Source: SM1-73 sp964588305
GTDB lineage: Bacteria > Zixibacteria > MSB-5A5 > SM1-73
NCBI GenBank assembly: GCA_964588305.1
Contig: CAZPOP010000019.1
Span: forward strand, 1 to 64,000
Reading direction: 5' to 3'
Length of the DNA stretch: 64,000 nucleotides
The translations under genes and the position numbers were made by a program. The notes under the pieces were generated by a model. That model saw only the letters and a list, made by a program, of their open reading frames with translations, made no database searches and was not told the origin of the DNA. The number at the start of each line of letters is the position of its first letter. Position 1 is the stretch's first letter. This document shows, one piece after another, positions 52,219-60,553 of the stretch.

Positions 52219-53058
52219 ATGGACGATCTGGCCACTTATGCAGAGAATACCTGGTGTCCCGGCTGCGGCAACTTCGGAATCCTCGGTGCTTTTAAGAAAG
52301 CGGTGAGGATACTTGAGGGGAAGGGGACCGGAAGGGAGAAGATCATGATCTCCGCAGGTATCGGCTGTCACGGAAAGATCTTCGATTATCTCAAGCTCAG
52401 CGGACTGTATTCCATACACGGAAGGTCCATGGCAACGGTGCAGGGGATGAAGATCGCCAACCCCGATTTGAAGGTGGTGGCGTTTGCCGGCGACGGGGAT
52501 GCCTTTGGCGAGGGGATAGCACATATGATTTTCGCCGCCAAGAGGAATGCGGACATCACGGTGATATTGCACGATAACGGCGTTTACGGGCTTACCACGG
52601 GTCAGTTTACGCCGACGAGCGAAAAAGGCTTTAAAGGTCCGTCCACACCGAGAGGGAGTATCGAAGAGCCTTTGAATCCTTTGAGCCTTATGCTGGAAGC
52701 AAAAGCGACCTTTGTTGCCAGGGGCTATCCGGTCAAGCTGGATCACCTGGCGGAGATAATGGTGCAGGCGGTGGAGCATGAAGGTTTTTCGTTCGTGGAC
52801 GTTCTTCAGCCGTGCGTCAGCTTCTACGATACCTATAAGAAATATAATGCTATGGTGGAGATTCTGGATCATGTTCCAGAGAGTTATGATGAAGCCGTGG
52901 CTGTTGCGAAAAGGCAGGATAAACTGCCGCTGGGCATAATCTACAGGCAAGAGAAGCCGCCCTATCACCGGGAGCTTTTCGGAGATTGGAATCCTGTGAC
53001 AAAGAGACTGTCGAGGGAAGAGAGGATAGGCAAGATCGGAGCTCTACTGTCCCCGTAG
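52219..53058 (+). CDS. korB: 2-oxoacid:ferredoxin oxidoreductase subunit beta
   Basis: A 279-residue thiamine-diphosphate and [4Fe-4S] subunit. It has CPGCGNFGILGAFKKA, 'GIGCHGKI', the TPP motif 'GDGDAFGEGIAHMIFAAKRN', 'DNGVYGLTTGQ(FTPTS)' and 'QPCVSFYDTYKKY'. The Cys at CPGC, GIGC and QPC are the cluster ligands. It begins 1 base after korA and completes the enzyme. Confidence 0.95.
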   Translation: MDDLATYAENTWCPGCGNFGILGAFKKAVRILEGKGTGREKIMISAGIGCHGKIFDYLKLSGLYSIHGRSMATVQGMKIANPDLKVVAFAGDGDAFGEGIAHMIFAAKRNADITVILHDNGVYGLTTGQFTPTSEKGFKGPSTPRGSIEEPLNPLSLMLEAKATFVARGYPVKLDHLAEIMVQAVEHEGFSFVDVLQPCVSFYDTYKKYNAMVEILDHVPESYDEAVAVAKRQDKLPLGIIYRQEKPPYHRELFGDWNPVTKRLSREERIGKIGALLSP

Positions 53059-53110
53059 GGCATAGCGTGCCGCCGTGGTTAGCGGCGATAGATGAATGGA
53101 GACAAGAGCG

Positions 53111-53135
53111 GTCGGGCAGGGGTGCCCGACCTACG
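53111..53135 (+). repeat. Palindromic hairpin (CTACG type)
   Basis: GTCGGGCA-GGGG-TGCCCGAC followed by CTACGAG, downstream of korB. It is the same design as the element after hisS (36876-36895, other strand). There is no T-run, so only a weak terminator role is possible. Confidence 0.65.
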
Positions 53136-53243
53136 AGAAGTGAACACCGTTTACTGCTTAGGCAGGACTCCCGGCCCTGCAAAAAGATTTGTTGGGAAAG
53201 CTTCTGGTGACAAATAAACGCCAAATTAACGGAGGTTAAGACT

Positions 53244-53717
53244 ATGACAGAGGTAAGAAAAGAGCGAATTGGAGAGATGGCAAAAGATTTTGCCTTGAAA
53301 GATCAGAACGGAAAAGAATTCAAACTGTCGCAGTTTAAGGGAAAGAGGGTGCTCCTTTCCTTTCATCCTCTAGCGTGGACTGATGTTTGCTCCAAGCAGA
53401 TGAAGTCTTTGGAAGATAATAAGGAGGCCTTGGACTCCTTGAACGCCGTTGCGCTTGGCATGAGCACAGACACCATACCATCAAAGTTGGCCTGGGCAGA
53501 GAGCCTGGGGATAAAGAATACTCCCCTTTTATCTGATTTCTGGCCCCACGGTGAGGTGGCAAAGCTGTATGGAATCTTCAGAGATAAGCATGGCACTTCT
53601 GAAAGAGCCAATATCGTGGTGGACGAAAATCAGAAAATAGTATTCTTCAAAGTGTACGATATACCTCAGCTGCCGGACATGAATGAGATAATAGATTTTA
53701 TAAAGAGTTTGAAGTGA
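53244..53717 (+). CDS. AhpC/TSA-type peroxiredoxin
   Basis: A 157-residue thioredoxin-fold peroxidase with the motif 'HPLAWTDVCSKQM' containing the only cysteine in the protein, the peroxidatic one. This indicates a 1-Cys-type mechanism, needing an external thiol for recycling. 'DFALKDQNGKEFKLSQFKGKRVLLSF' is the usual start. It may be recycled by the glutaredoxin or disulfide reductase encoded later. Confidence 0.9.
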   Translation: MTEVRKERIGEMAKDFALKDQNGKEFKLSQFKGKRVLLSFHPLAWTDVCSKQMKSLEDNKEALDSLNAVALGMSTDTIPSKLAWAESLGIKNTPLLSDFWPHGEVAKLYGIFRDKHGTSERANIVVDENQKIVFFKVYDIPQLPDMNEIIDFIKSLK

Positions 53718-53749
53718 AGTCCTTGACAGAAGGATCCCCCTCACCCTAG

Positions 53750-53772
53750 CCCTCTCCCCAGTGGGGAGAGGG
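53750..53772. repeat. CCCTCTCCCC hairpin repeat
   Basis: A 10-bp perfect stem (CCCTCTCCCC-AGT-GGGGAGAGGG) preceded by CCCTCACCCTAG, in the gap after the peroxiredoxin gene. Another copy is at 4201-4224. Confidence 0.75.
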
Positions 53773-53858
53773 AATGGAGGCGCCAGGGAGAACGCAAGAC
53801 GATTCTGGGCGTTTGTATTAGTGCGGCTTGAGGGGGTTGAGGCAAAAAGGAGTTGCCA

Positions 53859-54104
53859 ATGACGGATTCTGATCTTATTCCCGATGCGGAACTGGATTGC
53901 GTAGGCCTGTACTGCCCCATGCCGATTGCCATGACCAAGGAGGAAATCGACAAGATCGAGGTGGGGCAGGTGTTGAAAGTGGAGGCGGACGATCCCGCAG
54001 CGGAAGAGGATATCAAACGATGGGCCAAGAGAACCGGACATGAAATTGTCAAATTCGAAAAAGCGGGGACAATATTGACTTTCTATATACGAAGGACGAA
54101 ATGA
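53859..54104 (+). CDS. TusA-like sulfurtransferase
   Basis: An 81-residue protein of the TusA/YeeD fold. 'LDCVGLYCPMPIAMTKEEID' contains the persulfide-carrying Cys19 in CPMP. The ATG at 53859 has an AAAAAGGAG site, so the upstream TTG is not used. It is followed by a DsrE-like protein and an IscS/IscU pair, so sulfur relay into cofactor or Fe-S synthesis is likely. Confidence 0.92.
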   Translation: MTDSDLIPDAELDCVGLYCPMPIAMTKEEIDKIEVGQVLKVEADDPAAEEDIKRWAKRTGHEIVKFEKAGTILTFYIRRTK

Positions 54105-54190
54105 GGCGAAACTTGGAAGTATGTGTATGCTCACCGCCATGCAGAAATGTGGTTGTAAAAAAAGAGAGATAGGAGTGAAAAACGAAGAAT

Positions 54191-54270
54191 GGTCAGGGGT
54201 AGGGGTACCCCTGACCAACAGACCGCAGTCTCTTTCTTTGTGAGATTGCTTCGCTGCGCTCGCAATGACA
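54191..54270 (+). repeat. Intergenic hairpin and GAGATTGCTTCG-type repeat
   Basis: An 11-bp perfect stem GGTCAGGGGTA-GGGG-TACCCCTGACC (54191-54216) is followed by CAACAGA and then by TGAGATTGCTTCGCTGCGCT and CGCAATGACA (54241-54270). The second part matches the ~110-bp repeats at 60599-60715 and 60752-60873. Many bacterial genomes carry related 'GAGATTGCTTC...CTCGCAATGACA' repeats. Confidence 0.75.
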
Positions 54271-54320
54271 GTTTCTCCAATGTGTTTTGATTAGCGATGA
54301 GGCAGGAAAGGAGTGAATGA

Positions 54321-54683
54321 ATGAAAGACGAAAAGTCGATCCTATATGTGCAAACCAGTGACCAGCCGGAAAGGCAGTATTCGCCTCTGGTTTTAGCGCA
54401 AACGGCGAAAGCCATGGATCTTGTGCCAAAACTCTATTACCTGGGGATGGGTTTGAAGATACTTAAGCCGGGTGAAGCCGAAAAGATAAAGCTCGGCGCT
54501 TTTCCCAGTGTGATGGAGATGATCAAGAAAACCCAGGAGATGGGAATCGAGATCTACGTGTGTGAGGCATCCAAGCAGATGTTGGGTTGGGAGAAGGTTG
54601 ACCTGATACCGGGAGTGAAGATAGTCGGAGCCGCCACCCTGAACGATCTGGTGCTGGATGCCGGTGCCACAATGTGGTTTTAG
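54321..54683 (+). CDS. DsrE-family protein
   Basis: A 120-residue DsrE/DsrF-like protein with 'LYVQTSDQPERQYSPLVLAQTAKAM', 'YYLGMGLKILKPGEAEKIKLG' and 'IYVCEASKQMLGW', where the Cys in 'YVCEAS' is the likely persulfide site. The C-terminus is 'LVLDAGATMWF'. It is probably the sulfur acceptor or donor beside the TusA-like protein. The gap of 216 bases before it holds the hairpin repeat. Confidence 0.88.
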   Translation: MKDEKSILYVQTSDQPERQYSPLVLAQTAKAMDLVPKLYYLGMGLKILKPGEAEKIKLGAFPSVMEMIKKTQEMGIEIYVCEASKQMLGWEKVDLIPGVKIVGAATLNDLVLDAGATMWF

Positions 54684-54712
54684 AAGCGAAAGAACAGGAG
54701 AGTCAGAAAATC

Positions 54713-55867
54713 ATGGAAAAAACATATTTGGATCACGCGTCGGCCATGCCGGTCGATCCCAGGGTATTGAGGTTTGCCGAAAGGTATCTTAAGGATATCT
54801 TTGGAAATCCTTCGTCCCTTCATTCAGCAGGATTGGAGACGAAAAAAGCCATCGAAGATGCCAGGAAAAAAGTTACAGAATTAATTAACGCAGAGAACGA
54901 AACCTGTATCATCTTCACCAGTGGAGCAACCGAATCCAACAACCTGGCGATCAAGGGAACCGCACTCAGGAACATGGGAAAGGGCAAGAAGGTTGCGGCA
55001 AGCGCCATAGAACACATCTCGGTTCTGAATCCCATGAAGGAGCTTCAGAAAAGTGGATTCGAACTGACGCTGATTCCTGTGGACTCCACAGGTCTGGTCG
55101 AGTTAGAGAAACTCAAGGAGATTGTGACCAAAGATACCACGGTGACCTCGATAATGTATGCCAACAATGAGATAGGGACAATCCAACCTATCAAAAAGAT
55201 AAGCGAGATAGTCCATGAAAGGGGTTTGCATTTGCACGTAGACGCGACCGCTGCCGCAGGGCGCATACCCATAGACGTGCAGAATGACGGGATCGATCTT
55301 CTGACACTATCTTCCAACGACATTTACGGGCCTCAAGGTGCAGGTGCATTGTATGTGAAGCCGGGGATCAAAATTCAGGCGATCCTTCCGGGCGGCGGAC
55401 AGGAACGTGGTTTGAGATCGGGAACGGAGAACGTATTTGCCATTGCTGGCATGGGAGAAGCGGCGAGGATAGCAAAGGATGAAATGGATCAGGAAAGCAA
55501 AAGGCTGACGGGCATCAGGGACAGGCTCATCGACGAGATACTGAAGATCGAGAAATCACACCTGACGGGTCATCGTACCCAGAGGCTTCCCCACCACGCC
55601 AGTTTCCGTTTCAGCGGCATAGAGGGAGAGAGCATACTGTTGAACATGGATATGAGGCACCATATACAGATAGCCACCGGGTCCGCCTGTACCTCCCGGA
55701 CGCTGGAGCCCTCGCACGTTCTGTTGGCAACAGGCTTGAAGCATGAAGAGGCTCACGGCTCTCTGGTTATGACACTGGGACGTTCAAACGATACTGAACA
55801 AATACCTACCGTCGCAAAGGCGGTCAAGCAGACGGTTGAGAGATTGAGAGAACTCTCACCGCTTTAG
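54713..55867 (+). CDS. IscS/NifS-like cysteine desulfurase lacking the PLP lysine
   Basis: A 384-residue class V aminotransferase-like protein. The start 'KTYLDHASAMPVDPRVLRF', 'FTSGATESNNLAI', 'YANNEIGTIQPI', catalytic His101 ('AIEH') and the Cys loop 'TGSACTSRTLEPSHVLLATGL' with Cys326 are present. But the usual SSHK(x)YGPKG, whose Lys forms the Schiff base with PLP, reads LSSNDIYGPQGAG: N202-D203. The 'DAxQA' Gln is Ala (VDATAAAG). It probably cannot bind PLP normally and may not desulfurate cysteine. From memory an archaeal IscS (Archaeoglobus) also has Asp there and works with IscU. Followed by IscU. Confidence 0.88.
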   Translation: MEKTYLDHASAMPVDPRVLRFAERYLKDIFGNPSSLHSAGLETKKAIEDARKKVTELINAENETCIIFTSGATESNNLAIKGTALRNMGKGKKVAASAIEHISVLNPMKELQKSGFELTLIPVDSTGLVELEKLKEIVTKDTTVTSIMYANNEIGTIQPIKKISEIVHERGLHLHVDATAAAGRIPIDVQNDGIDLLTLSSNDIYGPQGAGALYVKPGIKIQAILPGGGQERGLRSGTENVFAIAGMGEAARIAKDEMDQESKRLTGIRDRLIDEILKIEKSHLTGHRTQRLPHHASFRFSGIEGESILLNMDMRHHIQIATGSACTSRTLEPSHVLLATGLKHEEAHGSLVMTLGRSNDTEQIPTVAKAVKQTVERLRELSPL

Positions 55868-55886
55868 AATAAGGGAGGTGATTGAC

Positions 55887-56273
55887 TTGGCAGATGTAGG
55901 TTACAGCAAGAAGGTCTTGGAGCACTTCATGAACCCGAAGAATGTGGGCACCATAGAAAATGCGGATGGATACGGCAAGGTGGGAAATCCAGTGTGCGGC
56001 GATTTGATGGAGATGTATATCAAAGTAGAGAATGACATCATCACCGATATCAAGTTCAAAACATTCGGCTGCGGCTCGGCCATCGCCACCAGCAGTATGG
56101 TGACCGAGCTGGCAAAAGGCAAGCACGTGGACGAAGCCATGAAGATAACGCGCAATGACGTGGCGGATGAGCTGGATGGTTTGCCGCCAAAGAAGATGCA
56201 TTGTTCCAACCTGGCGGCCGATGCGCTTCAGGCAGCAATCAAAGACTACAAGAAGAAAAAGAGAGAAGAATGA
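55887..56273 (+). CDS. iscU: IscU-type Fe-S cluster scaffold
   Basis: A 128-residue scaffold on which Fe-S clusters are built. The three conserved Cys are visible: 'GNPVCGDLM', 'FGCGSAIATSS' and 'KKMHCSNLAADAL'. The TTG start at 55887 has an ideal GGGAGG spacing of 8; a GTG at 55878 inside that site is less likely. It follows the IscS-like gene by 19 bases and overlaps the next gene by ATGA, so they are one operon. Confidence 0.92.
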   Translation: MADVGYSKKVLEHFMNPKNVGTIENADGYGKVGNPVCGDLMEMYIKVENDIITDIKFKTFGCGSAIATSSMVTELAKGKHVDEAMKITRNDVADELDGLPPKKMHCSNLAADALQAAIKDYKKKKREE

Positions 56274-56617
56274 AGCACAGTAGCGAGCCAACGGGCGCAG
56301 AAGGAGTTGAGCCACAAGCAATAAATCTGGCCAATATGATCGATTATCAGAAGGGTGCCGTGGTCAGCCGGGAGATAATAAGCAAAAAGACCGGGACAAT
56401 AACGGCATTTGCCTTCGATGAAGGGGAGGGGCTGAGTGAACATACGACACCATTCGACGCGGTGGTGTACCTTCTTGACGGCGAAGCGGAGATTACCATT
56501 TCCGGAAAGGCTTTTCGTTTAAGGCAAGGAGAAATGATCATAATGCCGGCCCATCAGCCGCATGCTCTTGCTGCTTTGAACAGATTCAAGATGTTGCTCA
56601 CGATGATACGTTCTTGA
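56270..56617 (+). CDS. Small cupin-domain protein
   Basis: A 115-residue single-domain cupin. 'EGLSEHTTPFDAVVYLLDGEAEITISGKAF' and 'LRQGEMIIMPAHQPHAL' supply the metal-binding Glu/His positions of the two cupin motifs (G(X)5HXH variant and PxHxPH). The ATG at 56270 overlaps the iscU stop. Function unknown; it may bind a metal or small ligand in the sulfur cluster. Confidence 0.85.
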   Translation: MKHSSEPTGAEGVEPQAINLANMIDYQKGAVVSREIISKKTGTITAFAFDEGEGLSEHTTPFDAVVYLLDGEAEITISGKAFRLRQGEMIIMPAHQPHALAALNRFKMLLTMIRS

Positions 56618-56726
56618 AGGGTGTCAGAACCAGTTCAATTCGCTTGACGGTCCCAGAGGGTCTGAGTTAGCTTCATCGTTGAAGAATGATGATGCATATG
56701 GGTTGCTAGGATAAAGGAGGTGCGAT

Positions 56727-57959
56727 GTGAAATGTAAGATCATGGTGATCTTTCTGATGCTGGTGCTCGTCTCTTCCGGTGCGTCGGCTCAGAAGTGCGT
56801 TGTATGCCACAAAGGGGTCACTCCTAATATCGTCTCCGACTGGCAATTGAGCAAACACAGTCAGAACGGGATCGATTGCTCGATGTGTCACGGAGATGAA
56901 CACAAGTCCCCTCAGGATGTCGCGAAAGTTGGCATTCCGACGCCGGAGACCTGTGCGGGCTGTCACGAAACACGAGTGAAACAGTATAAGAACGGAAAGC
57001 ACGCCCTGGCGTGGGCGGCCATGAAGGCCATGCCCACTGCCCACTGGCAGCCTATGGCCCTGATGGAAGGAATGAAAGGTTGTGGCGGGTGCCATAAGAT
57101 TGGGTTGAAGACGAAAGAGGAGATTGCGGAGTTGAAAAAGGACGGTGCGGGGTTTGGCGTGGCGTCATGTGATGCATGTCATACCAGGCACATCTTTTCG
57201 GTTCAGGAGGCCTCGCAGCCCCAAGCCTGCCAGACCTGCCACATGGGCATCGATCATACCCAATGGGAGATGTATTCTTCTTCCAAGCACGGCGTCAGAT
57301 ACTTGCTGAAGCAGAACAACACCCTTCCCGAAGCCGTTGCTGCTCCTACCTGCCAGACCTGTCATATGCAGGATGGCAACCACGCCAACCGAACAGCCTG
57401 GGGATTTTTGGCAGTGCGGCTGCCGATGCCGGAGGACAGCCAGTGGGCTGCTGACCGGGCTACGATTCTGCAGGCTCTGGGAGTGCTTGATCCGGAGGGA
57501 AACCCCACTGCGAGGCTTGATGTGGTAAAGGCGGCGGACCTTGTTCGACTTACCCAGGAAGACTGGCAACAGGAACGGGATAAGATGTTAAACACTTGTG
57601 GCCAGTGCCACTCCGGAAATTTTGCCAAGGCCGAATTGGACAAAGGCGACCTGATGATCAAAGAAGCTGACCGTCTGATGGCTGAGGGAATCCGCACGGT
57701 GGCTTCCTTATATCAGGATGGAATACTTGCCAAACCGGAGAGCTATGCTTACCCATTTCCTGATCTGCTGACATTTCACGATGCGCCGACTGTGATCGAG
57801 CAGAGACTGTTCTTGATGTATCTGGAACATCGGATGAGAACCTTCCAGGGAACGTTCCACGCCAACCCGGATTATGCGTTATGGTACGGCTGGAGTGAAA
57901 TGCAGCGGGATATAACGGAGATCAAGACCATGGCTGAAGAGCTGCGGAGAGGCAAATGA
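56727..57959 (+). CDS. Octaheme cytochrome c, HAO-like
   Basis: A 410-residue periplasmic protein with a GTG start after AAAGGAGGTG and a signal peptide (about 3-22, cleaved near GASA-QK). Eight CxxCH heme sites: CVVCH, CSMCH, CAGCH, CGGCH, CDACH, CQTCH, CQTCH and CGQCH. The spacing and C-terminal 'HRMRTFQGTFHANPDYALWYGW' match the hydroxylamine-oxidoreductase family. Whether the cross-linking tyrosine is functional cannot be told, so it could oxidise hydroxylamine or act as a reductase of nitrite or hydroxylamine. Confidence 0.88.
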   Translation: MKCKIMVIFLMLVLVSSGASAQKCVVCHKGVTPNIVSDWQLSKHSQNGIDCSMCHGDEHKSPQDVAKVGIPTPETCAGCHETRVKQYKNGKHALAWAAMKAMPTAHWQPMALMEGMKGCGGCHKIGLKTKEEIAELKKDGAGFGVASCDACHTRHIFSVQEASQPQACQTCHMGIDHTQWEMYSSSKHGVRYLLKQNNTLPEAVAAPTCQTCHMQDGNHANRTAWGFLAVRLPMPEDSQWAADRATILQALGVLDPEGNPTARLDVVKAADLVRLTQEDWQQERDKMLNTCGQCHSGNFAKAELDKGDLMIKEADRLMAEGIRTVASLYQDGILAKPESYAYPFPDLLTFHDAPTVIEQRLFLMYLEHRMRTFQGTFHANPDYALWYGWSEMQRDITEIKTMAEELRRGK

Positions 57960-58022
57960 GCTAACAGAAAGCGAGAGGACACACTTTTAGTAACCATAAA
58001 AAGCCCTTGGGGAAGACAGGTT

Positions 58023-59711
58023 ATGGAGCCTAAAAAGGAAATAACGGACGACCTCTTTAAATATGTTTTGCGGGATGACTCTAGCGAGGAAGAACGGAAG
58101 GGAAACCCAATTGCCGCACAAGAGGTGGTGAATGCCATCAAAGCAGGGAAGTCAGTTGAGATCAAGAATGCGGTGATTGAGGGTGCTCTTGACCTTGAAT
58201 CCGAAGTTATCGAAGGTAAGATCACTGTTCAGCGTACGCAAATAAAAGGCCCTGTGGACTGTTCGTATGCGGAGTTCAAGCAAGTGGTGAATTTTCATAG
58301 CTCAACGTTTGAATCCGATGTGAACTTCACAGGTGCGACCGTTGAGAAGGATATCACCCTAAATGCCGCAACCTTCCAAGGGATGGTTGATCTTACGGAT
58401 GTCCAGATTAAGGGAGCTTTATATGCCCAATCTTGCACATTTTGGAAGGATTTCAACTTTATGGCCGCGCAGGTGGGGCGTCGCTGTGTCTTCATGGGAG
58501 GTGTGTTTAAGCAGAAAGCAATGTTTACCGGATGCAGGATCGGCGGAACCGCCTTCTTTGACTCAGCCACGTTTGGCGGAGAGGCTAACTTTGTAAGTGC
58601 TCAGATCGACGATCGAGCTATGTTTACCGGTGTGACTTTCAAGAACAGAGCCCACTTTGGGAGTATTCGAATCGGGAGTAATGCTGAGTTCGACGGAGCG
58701 TTATTTGGTAAAGGTGTTTGCTTCCACGGGGCTCATATTGGGGATAGCGGTTTCTTTAGGGAGAAGGTCATTTTCATAGAAGACGCAGACTTCGCTTACA
58801 TGTGGGTGGGTACTAATGTTGATTTCACTGAGGCCACCTTTAGGGGAAAAGCCAATTTCAACAGTGCCAAAATTCAAGGTCATGCTGTTTATTATAAAGG
58901 AACCTTTGAGGGAAAGGTGGACTTCTCGGGTGCGGCGTTTGGCGGGGGAGGCGCCTTCGCCGAGGTACGGTTTAATGGACCGGTGTCTTTTTTCGCAAGT
59001 CGGTTCGATATGGATGCTGGTTTTGGACAGTCAGTGTTTGGCGCAGATGTTAGCTTTCTCAATGCAAGTTTTAGGACTGTATTCTTTGGATTACCGCAGG
59101 GTCCGGCTACAACTAAGTTTAATGGAAAGATCGATCTACGGGGGTGTACCTACGATCGCATCCATCCTATCTCCATCTGGGAAGAACTGATGGAGCGACT
59201 CGACCCATACGACAGGCAGCCTTTTACTCTGCTTGAAGGGACATTGCGCCGGCCAGGAGAAGAGCATCTGGCAAATAAAGTCTATTATAAACGTAAGCGA
59301 GTGGAGTCTCGTCAGATCACATTGCGGAGGACACCAGGATCCTGGGTCTTGGATCGATTCCTTGGGGCGTTGACCGGATATGGAGTTAAGCTCTGGCGAC
59401 TTTCAGTGGTCATCCCAATTATTGTCCTCGTTGGAGCCCTTATCTTTCAGATTGACGGAGCTGTGGAGCCCAATCAAGGTCCTAACCCCACGGGAGCCTC
59501 AGTGCCCTGCCTAAAATACAGGGAAGCCGTTTGGGTCAGTTTAGGTTTCTTTCTTCCGGTGGAGACCCCGTCCGGGTCAGAGTGGAAACCGTCTTCTCGG
59601 TCTCTGTGGGGTATAATCAGGTTCACTTCCTTTGCCACCCTTTGGAAACTGCTCGGATGGATTCTTGTTCCCGTTTGGGTTGCAGGGGTATCCGGGTTGC
59701 TAAAGCGTTAA
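58023..59711 (+). CDS. Pentapeptide-like beta-helix repeat protein with two membrane segments
   Basis: A 562-residue protein. Residues about 60-370 are many five-residue-type turns of the form F-x-x-A-x-F-x-G with Phe and Ala ('NFTGATVEKD', 'FNGPVSFFASRF'), predicting a right-handed beta-helix like pentapeptide proteins. The C-terminal part has two hydrophobic helices at about 459-478 ('SVVIPIIVLVGALIFQI') and 540-558. Such proteins are often membrane-tethered. The family is not recognised further. It may be a single gene. Confidence 0.75.
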   Translation: MEPKKEITDDLFKYVLRDDSSEEERKGNPIAAQEVVNAIKAGKSVEIKNAVIEGALDLESEVIEGKITVQRTQIKGPVDCSYAEFKQVVNFHSSTFESDVNFTGATVEKDITLNAATFQGMVDLTDVQIKGALYAQSCTFWKDFNFMAAQVGRRCVFMGGVFKQKAMFTGCRIGGTAFFDSATFGGEANFVSAQIDDRAMFTGVTFKNRAHFGSIRIGSNAEFDGALFGKGVCFHGAHIGDSGFFREKVIFIEDADFAYMWVGTNVDFTEATFRGKANFNSAKIQGHAVYYKGTFEGKVDFSGAAFGGGGAFAEVRFNGPVSFFASRFDMDAGFGQSVFGADVSFLNASFRTVFFGLPQGPATTKFNGKIDLRGCTYDRIHPISIWEELMERLDPYDRQPFTLLEGTLRRPGEEHLANKVYYKRKRVESRQITLRRTPGSWVLDRFLGALTGYGVKLWRLSVVIPIIVLVGALIFQIDGAVEPNQGPNPTGASVPCLKYREAVWVSLGFFLPVETPSGSEWKPSSRSLWGIIRFTSFATLWKLLGWILVPVWVAGVSGLLKR

Positions 59712-59765
59712 AACGGTAGTGGTGTTTTGTGATATATGGCGAAGAAGCATAACGAGGTGCGAAAT

Positions 59766-60044
59766 ATGGATATGAAACACGTTGAAGGCAAGAAGGCAGG
59801 CCATATTATGATGTATGCCCTGAGCACATGTGGATGGTGCAAAAAGACCAAACGTCTTCTAAACGATTTGGGGGTCGAATATCATTATACCGACGTTGAC
59901 CTTCTGGAAGGAAAGGAGAGGCGGAAGGCGATGGCGGAGATGGAACACTGGAACCCGCGGGGCACCTTCCCAACTGTAGTGGTAAAAGGCAAGTGCATTG
60001 TCGGCTACAAAGAGGATGAGATCAAGGAGGCAGTGAGTTCATGA
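59766..60044 (+). CDS. Glutaredoxin-like protein
   Basis: A 92-residue thioredoxin-fold protein with active site CGWC (C22, C25) in 'YALSTCGWCKKTKRLL' and the cis-Pro region 'RGTFPTVVVKGKCIVGY'. The ATG at 59766 has a GAGGTG site 6 bases upstream; the 59736 ATG lacks one. Its gene overlaps the FTR-rubredoxin gene by 4 bases, so it is likely the disulfide partner reduced by that enzyme. Confidence 0.92.
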   Translation: MDMKHVEGKKAGHIMMYALSTCGWCKKTKRLLNDLGVEYHYTDVDLLEGKERRKAMAEMEHWNPRGTFPTVVVKGKCIVGYKEDEIKEAVSS

Positions 60045-60553
60045 GTGATAAGACAGAAGTAACTGGAAAAGAGATAGAGAAGCTCTATGAGAGGCTGAAC
60101 CGGGAGGCTGAAGCGTCCGGGTATCATCTGAATCCGGATGTGGAGCACACCAAGGAGCTGGTCAAAGGTTTGTTGACAAACGAAAAAAGGTATGGCTACT
60201 GGGCATGTCCGTGCAGGCTGGCTTCCGGGGTCAGGGAGGAAGACCTTGATATAATCTGCCCCTGTGATTACAGGGACCCGGATCTGAATGATTATGGTAA
60301 CTGCTATTGTTCCCTTTATGTATCACGGACGGTCTTGGACGGGAAAAAGAAAATAGAGTCGATACCGGAAAGGCGTCCGTCTGCGGAAGAGAGGAAAAAG
60401 GCAGAGTCCAAATCCCCGGGGAAAGGCACATCTTCTCTTTCTCAACCGGTGTGGAGGTGCAAGGTTTGCGGTTATTTATGCGCTAGAGAAGGGCCGCCTG
60501 AGCTGTGCCCGATATGCAAGGCAAAGAAGGAGAGATTTGAGAGATTCATGTGA
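60041..60553 (+). CDS. Ferredoxin-dependent disulfide reductase fused to rubredoxin
   Basis: A 170-residue two-domain protein. Residues 1 to about 100 are the catalytic beta subunit of ferredoxin:thioredoxin reductase, with [4Fe-4S] and redox Cys pattern CPC (56-58), CPC (73-75) and CYC (88-90). Residues about 138-170 are a rubredoxin-like domain (CKVCGYLC ... CPIC). Similar FTR-rubredoxin (FDR) fusions are known in methanogens and some bacteria. It overlaps the glutaredoxin gene by ATGA. Confidence 0.92.
   Translation: MSDKTEVTGKEIEKLYERLNREAEASGYHLNPDVEHTKELVKGLLTNEKRYGYWACPCRLASGVREEDLDIICPCDYRDPDLNDYGNCYCSLYVSRTVLDGKKKIESIPERRPSAEERKKAESKSPGKGTSSLSQPVWRCKVCGYLCAREGPPELCPICKAKKERFERFM

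Noticed and set aside
52150..52968. 272-codon minus-strand frame
   Set aside because: It is a shadow of korB (TPP and cluster motifs on the plus strand).
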